Assembly (NCBI GenBank): GCA_026545765.1
Contig: CM048843.1
Span: 16,893,200-16,957,199, forward strand
DNA: 64,000 nucleotides
Direction of reading: 5' to 3'
Source of the DNA: Plantago major
Taxonomy: Eukaryota > Streptophyta > Magnoliopsida > Lamiales > Plantaginaceae
Each line of letters begins with the position of its first letter. Position 1 is the stretch's first letter. Shown in pieces: positions 46,067 through 58,506 of the stretch. The notes under the pieces are model-generated. The model saw nothing but the letters and a program-made list of their open reading frames with translations. It did not search any database and had not been told where the DNA came from. Position numbers and translations under genes: made by a program.

Positions 46067-46306
46067 CTCCCTCTATCCAGATTTAGCTTCCCGCATTCTA
46101 TTTCAAGACGTCCCGATTTCAACTTCCCGTCCCTTATATGGAAAATCTTTATTATACTTTATTCACCGGCTCTTCTGCTACATTCACCACTTCTCATACT
46201 TTATTTACTCTCTTTCCTTCTTTATTCACTATTTCTCCTACTTTATTAACTATTCGCTTAAAGTTTGTGCCTAGGCCCGCCAAAAGTTCAATCCGAACGG
46301 AGGGAG
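46067..46306. mobile_element. Stowaway-type MITE, intact ends
   Basis: A 240-bp element flanked by TA (46065-46066 and 46307-46308). Left end CTCCCTCTATCC, right end GAACGGAGGGAG. Typical Stowaway; nested in the insertion at 45614-55563. A run of 15 C follows at 46352-46366. Confidence 0.82.
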
Positions 46307-46366
46307 TATTTTACATACGTAATTTTCACATGTTATAGTGTTTTTTTGCAACCCCCCCCCCCCCCC

Positions 46367-47799
46367 ATAATACTAACTTAACCATAAAATGTTGGGTTCG
46401 GGTATTGTTACACAGGCTCAGGTATATGCTCGACCCTTATCTCAATGTCATTATTTTCATGGGGATTGGATAAAGCCCAACCCATTAATTTAAAAGTAAA
46501 ATTATGGAATACCAATGTAGTACGATTTAGGAAGACATGAGCTCAATAGTGTCCCTAGCTATTTTTAATTGTCATAACTTAGTAAACATGTATAGAAAAC
46601 TATATGCACTGTAATCTAACATGAATTTGTTTATCCTTTATAGACATATGATTTGAAATTTACAATCTTATTGTATATGATTTTTTTTCTAACTAAGGTT
46701 TGATAGTACACTAATCTATTAGAGTGCAAACCCCTTAAATCAAACTTCACCCATAGAATATAAACTAACACAACTTTAAACGTTCGCTCATGTTAGACAT
46801 TATAAGATTGTATGATTTTCATTCTTGTAAGTTCGGATACGTTTAATAGTTGTCATTCTAGAGTATATAATCTACTTCATCAACTTATGTATATTATACC
46901 AAAATGAATTTGGAGATGTACACTTAAACTTATTCTCATGATGACTATGATTTAAATAAGTATAGTATTTAGTATCCTCCTACTTTTTTTATACATAGAC
47001 CATTCTCCATATTTGAAGAATCACTCCCACAATCCAAATTGCGACTAAAAGGTCAAAAAACACATCGGGAAAAAGAAATAACGCAAATCGAATTTTCTTT
47101 ATTAATACAAACTGGTAATCGATCTCGGGCATGAGGAGAGCAAATGATCAATGATTTGTATATAGGCAAGTTTGATATTGCAAATTTTTAGTTTTCTTTC
47201 GTTTTTAATGTAAATAAATTATTGCGGGATAATGTAGATAGTAGATAGTGTTGACATATTTTCTTGTTAATAGCGACAAATCTCTCAAAAATATATTTCA
47301 TAATGAGAACTCGTATGCAACTATGTTTAGCACTAATTTATCAGTTCAATGAACTTATTTTTCAAATAAGCATGAATGCGTAACTGATAGTTTGAGTGGA
47401 ATGTATTTTCGTATTTGGCTTACCATTTTAGTTGAGGCAATATGTTATCTTTTTTATATAAGTCACCACTCAATTAAAACTCACAACACTTATGAAACCC
47501 TATAAATGTTTAATTATATACCAAATACAAATTTTCACAACTCAATTAAAATTTAATTACTATTCATCAGTTACACCTCAATTAAAATTCCCTCAATTAA
47601 AGTTCCGGCAAACAACCCGTCAGACTTTAAGTAATAAGTAAATTAAGTTAAGATAAGATAGTAATCCATAAAAATAGTGTTTTTTTTTAACAAAAATACA
47701 GGATTAAAATTCAGTTGTTTAGAGCTAGAATTTATCACATATGATTTTGTCCCACGTGGTATAGCTCTCCTTCAAGTATCATCGTCACTTTTCTCATAT
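46367..47799. other. Non-coding AT-rich DNA in the intron-4 insertion
   Basis: No gene or element termini seen. Confidence 0.35.
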
Positions 47800-48100
47800 A
47801 TAGATGTTTTAACTCAATTTTTACTCCAATTAACCATTGTCCTTCTCTTTCTACCACACTTCTTAGCTCTCTTTACTTTTTTAAATTATACTAACAACCT
47901 TAAACCAATCAAACATTGAAATCAATCAATTAAACGTAAAAAAATCCAAATCTATCACTTCATTATTACAAATAATATATTCTTTTTTTACACATCATAT
48001 AAAGTATAAATCATGTAAATTTTTAACTATATTCAAAACAACATTTTATATAACTCGCATTTAACTAATTTACTATGTCATCAAATAAATTTTTTCCTTT
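47800..48100. repeat. Dispersed repeat, copy 1 (related to 63745-64000)
   Basis: A pyrimidine- and A-rich, G-poor stretch sharing order and words with the window's right end: ACTCAATTTTT.CTCCA, AACCATTGTCCTTCTCTTT, TATAAACCAATCA/TTAAACCAATCAAA, TTTTTAACTATATTC, AACTCGCATTTAACT. No coding potential; element type unknown. Confidence 0.5.
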
Positions 48101-48229
48101 GAATCACATTAAACTATACAACAAAACATACACTGCATTTTTATAGAGTCTACACAAATTTTAATAATTTAGATGATAAAAGTCACAAAGTCTCTAGAGA
48201 ACAGTATCTACATAGGGGAGATTACATCC

Positions 48230-49225
48230 AGACCCCCACTTAGATGTCGTAATTACATATTAGTATCACTTAGTCGAGCAATTATGATTTCATCCAATTA
48301 GATGTAAAACAATTACACTTTAATCCACAAACTTGACCAAATTCGAATTAAAACCAGGAAAAGTCAATTTTACCCCTCTCAGATGATTGAATTTTGGAAG
48401 TTGCCAAACACTAACACCTTTTGACAAATTGCAATTCAAGTCCATTGATATTTAATTTTATGTTTGTCACCCATCAATTTTCGAAAAACCTATAAAATAA
48501 GCCCCAAACTTCTATTTCAATTTGTAAAATTTCCCAAACTTCAAATCAAGATCAAATACATCGTTTGAACATCAAAATTGAAAGCCGAAAATATGAATTG
48601 GAGATGAATTTCAAATTGGAGCTTTATACAGCTCTGATTGGTTGTATTACAGCTTAAATCGGAGCTGTATAGCTGTTATACAGCTCCGATTGGTTGTATT
48701 ACATCTCAAATCGGAGCTGTATAACAACTCCTATTTGGAGCTGCATAACAGCTCCGATTAGAGTTGTTGAGCTGCATTACAACTCCAAATCCAGCTCCAA
48801 TGAGTCAAGATAATACCAAATCTGGTGAATACTCGGATCTGGAGCTTATTTCATTCGGATTGAGCCGATTTCACCGTTCGGAGTAGAATTACAACTCCGG
48901 TGGTGGTGGAGCTTATTTACAGCTCCACCATATAGAAGAAGAGAAGAAGAAAGTGAAGGAAGAAAGAGAAGGAACCATGAAGAAGAAGAAGAATAAATCC
49001 ATCGGAGAAGAAGAAGATGGAGGAAGAAGAAGGAAATTAGAGAAGATGGGAGGAAGAAGGAAGTTGGAGAAGAAGAAGAAGATGATGGTGGTGGATTTTT
49101 TTTAAAATCTTTTCTTTATTTGGAATTTCATAGGTCATGTTTGGTTGTTTCATTTGTAACAATTTAATTAAACTGGTCAACGGATAAAATCGAAAATGGA
49201 CCCAAATGTAATTGTCTCACTAAGT
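48230..49225. mobile_element. Possible TIR element with GGAGCTGTATAACAGCTCC array
   Basis: The ends carry loosely inverted words: CCCACTTAGATGTCG...AATTACAT at the left and ATGTAATTGTCTCACTAAGTGG at the right. Between 48615 and 48905 palindromic words such as CAGCTCCGATT and CGGAGCTGTATA are repeated about ten times. A purine-only GAAGAAGAAG tract follows at 48940-49090. No protein is supported. A defined target duplication was not found. Confidence 0.35.
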
Positions 49226-52200
49226 GGTATCAGTGTGAGAAACATCATTCTATACACAAACCTATATTCTCAAAAAAATCATCGATTTATTAATCAAAAC
49301 GCTTAGTTGGTTAACATAATGTATTGTTTGTATATATGAAAAACAGCAGTGTTGACAACATAAATGTTTGATTAAGAACATCGATAATGTTTTTGAAAAC
49401 CTAAATTCGTCTCTTGATAATTTATATATAGACCATCTCTCATGGGACTTACTTTATAAAAGTTTTAAATATGCAAGCCTCTACTCTTCCGCACGTGTTA
49501 AATTCACAACTTATTTTGGACATCTGGTTATAGTGTGAATCGCCGATATGGCAACAGTTCCATTTGTGTCGGGACAAATTTGTCTCACTGTAGGGGTTTG
49601 TGATTTATTTTGGATCTAGATTGGATCAGTTTGGTATAGTATTACATGTCATGTAAATTGGGTAGGGTAAATTTGGATTCTGATCTTGTTCAAATTTGGG
49701 TTAGGCTTGTAATAATTCAAATAATTTCATATTTGATCGTGTCATTGAGAGAAGAATTTGGTCATTTATGGAACGATTATGAATTGGTTGTGTTTTGAGA
49801 TGCAATTGTGATATTTTAAGCTTTTTGCCTTTATATATTAGTGTCATGATCAATGGTCATTTAGATTAAATTCATAAATGAGTAATTTATATTCGTTTCA
49901 ATTTTAATTTTTGGGTGATTTTGGATGATGAGAACTTTGCGGTCAATACTAATTCAAATAGGATATTTCAGATCAAATTTGTTCATTAATTTGGGATCGG
50001 GTCTCATGTCATATGGTCAACCACTATATTTCGTGTAAAATTAAATTCTGAATCGATGTATTTTGAATGAGATTGCAGGTCTGGGTGGATTTTGCCAACT
50101 CTAAGAGTCTCAAACTAATCCTATTACTTAGAAGTGTGATCTTTGATATACGTTTTGAGTTTCTAATCAAAATCATGTTTACCTCCTAGTTTAGGTCTTC
50201 ACGGAATGCTCTATTAGTTAAATCATTTTCTAAGCATGTTTTTGTAGTTTTGTTGTTTCTTACATTTAAAAGAGAAAAAGTTGTTGTATTACATAATTGA
50301 AACGAATGCCCTTTGAATTTGATTATATAAACCCCTGCGAGAAATAAAAATGCATTTCATTCTATTCCCGAAATTAGGAATACGATTTTCTTGGCTACAT
50401 AGAGGTTGTTTGTAAAGAGGTTAAAGTCCGTTGTTAATCGAGTTATCCGTCTCATCTTGTTTGTCATCATAACTCATACGGCTTCAATCACGTTGAAACT
50501 CAATTAAAATCTGATCCATTTTAATTACTTTCCAAACATCCTCTTGCAGTCTTTACTTTTTTACAATCAATTAAAGTCAGGATAAAATGTACAGCTTCTA
50601 GACTAAAAGTTACAAAACCATGTGATGATTATAAGTTATAAGTCTATTATAAGAGAGTAAACTTTGAAGGTTTTGGTACCAAGTGAATATACCAATATGC
50701 CCTTTAAAATGAAAGTTGCAATTGATTGTTTAACGTTTATTACTGAACCACGTTTAATATCTTTCCGGCTTTCATATTTGAAACAGACGCTTTGGATTCT
50801 TTGACATGTTCTTGACTCTCTTTTTTTTTTTTTTTTTTGGTAGAAATTCTTGACTCTCTTTGCTCAAGCTAGAAACTGACGGGAGTTGAAGGGGTTTAAT
50901 GTTTGTTCCCCATCAATGTTTATACATGTGCGCTTGATGGTTTGTTATTATGCTGAAGACCATTTATGATCACTGGTATGTATTCTACTCCGTTTTTCCT
51001 TTTCTTCCTGTCTCTGAATTGTTATCAACATACACAGATCGATGGTAATCTTATACCTGTTTTGTCACACACAAAACTATCATATTCATTACTCTTTAGG
51101 GCACACATGGCCACCAGGTGTTTGTTGTAATTACTGAACCAAGTTTCTATTGTTAATTCTCTGGGATTTGAATGCATATATTTATGCCCGATTATAGAAC
51201 TGAAATGATTTAACTCATTTGCTGCTTCACACACCCAGTCGGCCAGCCCTTCATATCCTCTCTTCGTCTATGCCCCCATCCCAATCAGGTGAAATGAATT
51301 TATGATCGACGATCATGCACAAATTCTCTTTTCGTTACCCTCTATACAGATTTCTGTTTGTTGTGCCCTCCATCTTTTTGTTTGATGTCCTTTGTGTTAT
51401 TAGTGAATCGCAAATTCTTACAACACTGGGTTCATTTCCGTGTCTATTCAGGTAAGTGTTTGAGTTTTCATTTTAGTTGCTTTAGAAATTCTATTTCTGA
51501 TCAGATATATTCGTCAAGTTTCAGTGTATCAAACTCTCATAGAATTTGTACCAATTCTGACAATCAAATTCGTATATATCGAATTGGATGATATAGAAGC
51601 TAATTAATTTGATTAAACAGAAGGAGTTTGTAAATTGGATTAGAAAAAACTGAGTTACACTATGTAATGCAACATATTGATTCTAGCAAAGCCTGTGGCA
51701 TCCATAGAAGCTTAAAGTAATTGCATCCAAATCATCATCTTTCATATATTGCATTTGCAGTCCTTGATAGTTTCTGATGCATACATTTGGAATCATTACG
51801 CAGGAACAACTTTTGTAAGTATTGTATTTTAATCAGTTACGTGTGCAAGTTTAAATGACAGTGACCATTCAGAACCATTCTTACGCCCTTTCATCATCTT
51901 CTTTGTTGTGTGTATATCAGTATTACCCCAACAGTTCCTCATTACGTGGCCCTGGTAAATTTCACGGTCCAACGATTGAAAGGTACATGTGTCTGCATTT
52001 TGGTTCTTTTAATTTTTTGGATTCAGTCTATCTATGAATTATAGAAATAGACAAAGAGCTAAAAGGAAGCAGAAAAGATCTGACAAAATCTTATTACTGC
52101 TCTTCATTTTCTATTTTTATCTAGATGATGAGTATGAACATGTTAGATCAAGCCGTACATAACATCTGAAAAAGTTGTTATCGGTTAGTTTCTTCAGTAT

Positions 52201-54093
52201 GTACCTAACCTATCTCTCTAACAACATATATTTTGTTTATTTTTTTATCACAACTCCTATGACATGAGTGGTTTCATGCTTGAACCGGAAAAGGAATACC
52301 CAAAAGAAGAAAAACAGAAAATAACCTGACTTGTTCTAAATTCATAATTGATTAGTGTCGGACCATGGGTCTTTCATTTGCCTCTTGGTAAAGTAGCTAG
52401 AAAAACGTAAATGACATTTTGTTGTATGTTGCTCTTGTCGACTGAAAACATGCATATTTTTCTTTATTGTTTCATCAATCATGCATATTCGTTTGCTAGC
52501 CCAATGAAAGACGATACTAGAAGCCTGAAACTATAATGCTAAAGTCCCAATCTCAAGTCACACACACCTGCCATACGACATGCTTTCCTTTTTTTTTTTT
52601 TTTTTTTTTTTGTATCTAGCAAGCACCAGTGACATAAGAGTTCTACTGTGTGAAACATAGAATCCTAATAAGTTAAAGAAATAGAATTGAAACAATGATA
52701 CCTACTTCATTTTTTGGCCACTATGAAGGACCGGTCACGAAATCTTTCGTTATGTGAAACATAGAATCTCAATACAGTTTACAGATATCATTGAAGCAGG
52801 GATCCATACTATGTGCTGACAAACGTTTTGATATGCAAAAGCTCCATACCAGATCATATGTCGGATTTCTTGTGCAAGCTATGTAACCTAATGTATTTAC
52901 CTGTGGTGTATTGCTGAGGGATCATTTATTGTATTTTTATGTTTCACATATTTATCATTGATTGATTAGTCTGTTGGTTTGAATCTGTGAGTTACCATCT
53001 GGTTGTTTTTTGCTTCAATTATTTGTCTAGAAATTTTTACATGGGTGTCCCAAGATATTAATAAATTTCTTATCCATTTTTTCGTCTTATCAATAAAATT
53101 TCTTACTAGCTTCTGGTCACGATTCTTTACAGATAGTGTACGGTGACCTCAATTAGTTTTCAGGATTTGTAGGTAAGATATGTTTTGGTTCCATTGAGCA
53201 GCTATATGATTTTTGAACACCCATAAGAGAACTCTAATAGTTTCGATTGTTACCCCTGGTTGGGGATGGGGAGTATGCCTCAAGTTTCAAGAACAAGAAT
53301 CACTACTTTTGCCTCCAATAACTATTAACGGACTAAATCAGAAAAATAAATGTTGTTTGCAGATTTTCGATCACAACTCTGTGTTGATGATGCCATAAAT
53401 TGCGGGTTCGATCTCAAGGTACTAAGTCACACCATTTTAATGCATTTTACCCTTCGAGGTACAAGTTCTAAGCACTCAATCTTTATTTCTGTCAACTCAT
53501 GATGATAATATTGATCAATTAAAGAGTGAAGAGCTTGTATATTCTTTTCATCAGTAATCAGAAGCTTCTACTGGGTCTCTTAAGGTTTGTCTATCCCTGC
53601 AATTTTCATGCTCTCCTTGCAGTCTCATGCATGTTTCATTTGCACTGGTAATAGGATTTGATGTATAATCTCTTTTGGAAAAAATTAGCATTGGACCTGG
53701 TTATGGCCTGAACACAGTAGGAAAGGGTTGGACATAAATGGTTTCCTTTTGTCACTGGATACTGGAGGTTGGCCGGGGTTTATAAGTAAAAAAAAGAGTG
53801 TACGAACAGGTAGGGCGGCCGCTGGATTTAGTCTGATTTCTTAGCATTTCTGGCCTGTTATAGTCACTCGACAGAGGTCAATAAGAATGCCACTGTAGCA
53901 ACAACGGCATCTATGAATAAGACCAGATCCGATAGACACATCACTAAAGTACCGACCATTGCTATTAGTGTGTAGATATTTTCTTGCCACACGCTCCACT
54001 TTAAGATTTTGCGATGCTACTGCTCTGTAAACACGCAAAATAGTTCTCTTTCCCCAATATTGTAGCATATATAGCTGGCTCATCATCATGCAC
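49226..54093. other. Long non-coding stretch in the intron-4 insertion
   Basis: About 4.9 kb with only short chance open frames. T-homopolymers at about 50821-50838 and 52590-52610. Parts (50700-53500) have the look of intron or UTR sequence of an unrelated gene, but no exon could be supported. Some of it may be DNA captured by the Helitron whose end is at 54625. Confidence 0.3.
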
Positions 54094-54345
54094 AGGGCTG
54101 GCTAAGGCCCTGTACGGGCTTCCCGCCCGCCCGCACAGGGCCCCGGAAATTAGGGGGCCCCAAATTTTGCAGCATTTGTATATAGTCCGTATTAATATTC
54201 ACAAGTGTAATGAAATATGTTGTGGTGTAGTGGCAGAAGTCTTGGACAGTATGCATCATGTCACAGGTTTGAGACCTGTTGCTTCCCAATTTAATTTTTT
54301 TACTTTTTTTGTTTATATTATACTATTATATTAGGGGCCTCTCTT
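54094..54345. repeat. GC-rich hairpin and GGGGCC repeat remnant
   Basis: GGCCCTGT (54106-54113) pairs with ACAGGGCC (54135-54142) around a CCCGCCCGCCCG loop, followed by AGGGGGCCCC and, 200 bp later, TAGGGGCCTCTCTT. This looks like the end of a plant hAT-like element (CAGGGCTGGC start), but the other end is unclear. Confidence 0.35.
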
Positions 54346-54593
54346 AAAATGTCATACTACCTGAAATATGTGAGATGTCCCTGATCATGCATATCAACCT
54401 CATAGGGATTCAATATCATATGACGATGAATGTCATTTCCAAGAGAAAGATCAAGCATGTGTACATTTGTTCCATAATCAATAAATTATGTTGAATTCAA
54501 AGGTATTTTAAGATCCGTCTAAGGATGACCACGATAGACTGCTGCTTCAAAAAGTTTTCCATTATTCTCACATGTCAAGTACAAATTCACTTG

Positions 54594-54625
54594 GCACCCC
54601 GCTAAGCGGGGTGCTTTAAGACTAG
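54594..54625 (+). other. Helitron 3' terminus, plus orientation
   Basis: GCACCCCGC TAA GCGGGGTGC is a perfect 9-bp stem with a 3-base loop (54594-54614). It is followed by TTTAAGA and CTAG (54622-54625), then T. This is the exact architecture of a Helitron right end. It faces the opposite way from the end at 45614. Its 5' TC end was not identified. Confidence 0.72.
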
Positions 54626-54956
54626 TTATATTATATAAATACATAATAATACAAACTTTGCATTAAAAAAACCTACTATGCATATGGACGCACACTCTGT
54701 GTCTATTTCTATCTTCATACAAAGGATTTAAAAGACTGTGATCTAATTTAAGGATCTCTGAGTCAAGCAGGAATAGTGCATTTCATTAAAACATGAAATT
54801 AGGATGCAATATAAGTATAGAGGATATTTAAACATAATTGTCTCATTACTAAATAATGTAGTAGCTTGCTAATCATCTGACATTTCCAAAAAATTATATA
54901 GGGTACATTTAGCCCATGTAGATAGATTGCTACTCACTAATCAAAACTATTAACCC

Positions 54957-55280
54957 TTATAGAGCTCGAGTGAGAGAAAGACAATCGGAGTGTTTGGTTC
55001 CAGACTCGAATTGAGTTATCTCAATTCCAATTGAGTTTTTGTCTAGCAAACCGTCAACACAATCATCATAGACTATAGCGCTTGGGGTGTTGTGTAAATC
55101 GCAGCAAAGATTGGACTTCCATTTGGATGCAATCTTGCCACCAACGCAGTATTGTAAAGAGTTGAGTTTCAAGAACAAAGTTGCCCTCCATTTCTTGATT
55201 GCACGATATCCACCAAAACTCTCTTGAATTGAAATAAATAACTTCTGGGCCTGAATTCGCACTAACCTTCTTTTGCTCAT
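54957..55280 (-). other. 107-codon open frame, unrecognised, possibly a captured fragment
   Basis: Starts ATG on the minus strand (MSKRRLVRIQAQKLFIS) and contains GGYRAIKKWRATLFLKLNS. Composition is protein-like (balanced Lys/Arg and hydrophobics), but no family is recognised and no splice partners were found. It lies between the Helitron end at 54625 and the right limit of the insertion. It may be a chance frame or a captured exon. Confidence 0.2.
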
Positions 55281-56451
55281 TAGATTACATGAAGACGAAG
55301 TAAATATATAGTCTGGATGACCAAGGGTATCAAGTTTGCAAATCCGGCTTTCAAGACTCGGTGATTGCGGTACACCAATACATCAACCTGCAAAAGGTAA
55401 ATAGAGAAAGTTCAGGGATCTCAATAAACTAAAGAATAAACTATTGAAATAGAAATTACTTGGGCCTACCACGAGCGAAAAAAAGAAGATTTCGGATTTT
55501 GTTAGGCTAAAGTTGTAGCTCAAGAGAAATACTTTTCGGATCCAGATCACCATGAATCCACTAAATAGCTTGTTGCGTCACAATCATTATCATCTTCTAA
55601 TTTTGTTACTAAAATGTCCATACATTCTTCAAGTTTCAGATTTGCAATGTTACCCATCTCTTGATGTCGGTCCTCGTGTCTATAATTAACTCTGAAGTCT
55701 TAATATATGTTTCCACTCCTTTGCAGTATGGATTACCAATGCCAATTTCGTTATTAAGGGCTGACAATAACCTTCCTCCCTGGCGATCTGATGTAAAAGA
55801 GGTATTTTTTCAGTTTAGTGCATTTACCTAGGGCAAATGAACATGCCTAACTTCCAAATTCCAGTAACATTTTGTGTAAAGCATTGTTCATTTCTTGCTT
55901 CTTTCCTGAAGATGTTCAATGCCATCATATGCGATCCTCCATATGGTGTCCGTGCTGGTGGGCGCAAGTCTGGTGGACGTAAGCTTTTGAAAGGTATAAT
56001 TGATCCTTACACTGTTCCAGACGACAAGAGAACCGGCCACATACCGTCTACGGCTCCTTACAGCTTGGTTGAATGTGTGCATGATTTGCTTGACCTGGCT
56101 GCTAAAATGCTCGTGATGGGTGGGCGTCTCGTTTACTTCTATCCAGTACTGAGAGATGATGATACTCCAGATCCCACGTACCCGGAACACCCGTGTTTCA
56201 AGCTGGTGGCCATTTGTGAACAAATTCTGAGCTACAGATACAGCAGGGTGTTGCTAACTATGGTGAAAGTGGGTCCTTACAGTGAAGAGGTGGAGTTAGG
56301 TGCTAAGATGAGGCATTTGGACTTCAGAGAAAATCACTTGAAGTGGTTAGAAGAAGGGAATTTGCATTCGGCTGTATTCAGTCCTGCTGATGATGGGAAA
56401 AGTGACAAGTTTAATAGTTGTAAACCTAAATACCGAGGGAAATATGTCTAG

Positions 56452-56660
56452 GATTGGTTATGAAAATTATTTATGTTCTACTAATAATAGTCTACTACTG
56501 CATGTATGGAATACATGCCAAGGACAACACTAGGAACAATGTGAGATCGGCTGCAATCATTTTACATGGACAACCTACATCTTTGAATTTTTTGATTTGG
56601 TGTTAGCGTGTTAGCCATAGATGCGATATTTTGTTCCGAGAATACACCATAAAACTTTTA
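56452..56660. other. TRM11 copy 2 3' flank
   Basis: Collinear with the 3' flank of TRM11 copy 1 (8388-8560: GGATTGGTTATGAAA, GGAATACATGCCAA, TTAGCCATAGATG) before the Harbinger-type insertion. Confidence 0.6.
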
Positions 56661-58275
56661 GTGCCCGTTTGGTTTGAGGGGTTTTTGGGGGGTTTTTGTC
56701 CGAATACCCTCAATAATCCAGTTTGGTTGCCTTTTTGTCGGCCCGAAAAAATGGATTATTTGGAATAATCCAATTTCTCCAGCCCGCCTCAAGCTCTCAA
56801 ATTTGTACATGAATAATCCAATTTCAAATACCTTCTATGAGGAGGTATTTACTTTTGGATTATCTTCTTTCTCGCGAAATGTCTAATTTTATACAAACTT
56901 CCCATCAATTACTAAATATGCCATCCCAATCCAAGAACACCAATCAATGCACTTTTTTTTTCCTTCCTAATTTCCACCTTCCATTTCTTCTTTTATATTT
57001 TCCTAGTTTTGCACTCTTTCTTTTTCATTTTTTCTGTTTTCTGGTTTCCACCTTCCTTTTTTTTCCAATGGTTTCCTAGTTTTGCACCCTTTCTTTTCAT
57101 TTTGTACCCCTGTAATATTTATTTCTCTTTTCTACTCATTTACTCATTAGACCTTTTATACTTTTGTTTTTTGGCGTATCTTATGTATTTACATCAAAAT
57201 TAATTTTGTTTGTTTAATAGTATAACCAACTTTTTTATAAGAATAATTAAACAAAATAATACTAATAATTAAAAAAATTGGTTAGCGTTGCTTACGATAA
57301 TAACGATGATAATTTAGAGTTGTCGGTTCAAGAACGTTTTTTCTTCATCATTTTTTGAAAAAATATTCTAGCATATTAAATATGTGCAAATTTTGACAGA
57401 ATATAGGCGGAGTATATATGTGTTTTGAATACAAAATATGCATCGTTAATTACATATATGTGAATTTTTTTTTACTTTATATATTATAAAAATAACATTT
57501 ATATAATTAAAAGTTTGAGTTTTTATTTGTGCCCTACCTGACCTAAAATCCTGGCTCCGTCACTGACTTTGGCGTTTTACATGTTTTACACTTTTATGTT
57601 TAAAATGTAGGAAAATTTATGTTTAGATAGGATGATAAACATATGCGATATCGTTTTCAATCGCCAAAAATAATTATTCTACGCATGAGATGAAAAATAT
57701 GGGATTATAAATTTCACTCATATGAAATATCGATCTTATAAGGAAACATGTATTTCGTTAAGATAATTATTACATAGATTATAAACAATATCTATAAACT
57801 AAATTTTAATGGTCAAGTCATATAAACTCAAAATCGATGCCAAAGTTATCAACAATGGCAATGTAACTTTGGATGCAATAATTTCAAAGATTTTCGGATA
57901 ATTTTGTATACGAAATTCATATGATCAAAATTCCAGAATTTCCCGATTAAACACGAGAAGGTGGTAAAAATTTGCTCCCCTAAAATTATGTTCACATGTA
58001 ATTTTCACTAAATCAAATTGAAAATCAAACTCAATTTTATACAATAAGTGGGAAAACATAGAGGTATATCAGTAATTCCACTTTGCTTTATTCTACTGAA
58101 TAAACCAAAATCAATTCAGAACCAAACTGGATTTTATTGAAAATAGTTCAATTCAAAGAGTCCAACCAAACAAGATTTTTAGGCGAAAACCCACAAACAT
58201 AATCCAATTCCTTTAAATAGGCTAAATAATCCAGTTTTGCAAAATGAAATACCCCTTTTCAAACCAAACGGGTAC
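56661..58275. mobile_element. PIF/Harbinger-type non-autonomous element, TSD TTA
   Basis: Ends GTGCCCGTTTGGTTTG (left) and CAAACCAAACGGGTAC (right) form a 16-bp inverted repeat with one mismatch. The triplet TTA flanks both sides (56658-56660 and 58276-58278), the usual Harbinger target. Subterminal runs (AATAATCCAATT) recur inverted near the right end (AATCCAATTCC, AATAATCCAGTT). No transposase. The 1,615 bp separate the TRM11 copy 2 terminus from the CRP-C region. Confidence 0.83.
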
Positions 58276-58278
58276 TTA

Positions 58279-58420
58279 GAGAGCTAAGTGTGGTTGTTCT
58301 TTTTCACAATCTTAGGATGAATGACTTGTTGGAAAGTTTGTCATGTAAGATTGAGTAAAGTGGGATGGAAATGGTGAGATAGGGGTGAGTATTGGTTTGT
58401 GAGGGTTGCTTATGACGGAA
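58279..58420. other. Short intergenic stretch
   Basis: No gene; G-rich repeats (GGGATGGAAATGGTGAG) before the truncated LTR. Confidence 0.3.
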
Positions 58421-58506
58421 GCAACCATTAAGTCGTATTTAGTAGAAAACACGATTTTCCCTATTTAAAGCCAAAACAGCTGAAGAGCGATTCTCTAATC
58501 CTGACA
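58421..58506 (-). repeat. Truncated 3' LTR of the gypsy-like element
   Basis: Matches 61085-61171 almost perfectly (AACCATTAAGTCGTAT, CCCTATTTAAAGCC, GAAGAGCGATTCTCTAATCC). The remaining ~220 bp of LTR are missing on the left side. Confidence 0.85.

Larger units (their letters stand above)
45614..55563. mobile_element. ~10-kb insertion in intron 4 of TRM11 copy 2, Helitron-ended
   Basis: In copy 1 intron 4 reads GATACTTATATAGCTTG (7493-7509). Here GATACTTA (ending 45613) and ATAGCTTG (from about 55565) are 9.95 kb apart. The left end is a textbook Helitron 3' end in reverse: A, then CTAG (45614-45617), 6 bases, then CCGTGGC GAT GCCACGG (45624-45640, 7-bp perfect stem). The right end does not show the expected GA|T, so it is eroded, or more than one event made the block. 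The interior holds a Stowaway MITE, another Helitron 3' end in plus orientation (54594-54625) and other repeats; no transposase was found. Confidence 0.65.
44701..56451 (+). pseudogene. TRM11: TRM11 copy 2, exons 1-2 missing, intron 4 invaded
   Basis: A second copy starts inside intron 2 (about 44701). It contains exon 3 (44925-45245), exon 4 (45363-45437), exon 5 (55727-55801) and exon 6 (55912-56451), all open and with intact GT-AG borders. Exons 1-2, the start codon and about 134 N-terminal residues (RNA-binding part) are absent, and intron 4 has grown to about 10.3 kb by transposon insertion. The remaining exons encode motif I and DPPYG. Changes from copy 1 include Leu to Val in exon 5 (SDVKE), Asp to Asn just before the catalytic motif (MFNAIICDPPYG) and Ala to Gly (EEVELGAKM). 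A transcript could make a truncated methyltransferase domain, but loss of the N-terminus makes a pseudogene most likely. Confidence 0.87.

Noticed and set aside
48940-49090. Acidic protein from the GAAGAAGAAG tract
   Set aside because: Purine-only trinucleotide repeat with no start, splice context or flanking coding sequence.
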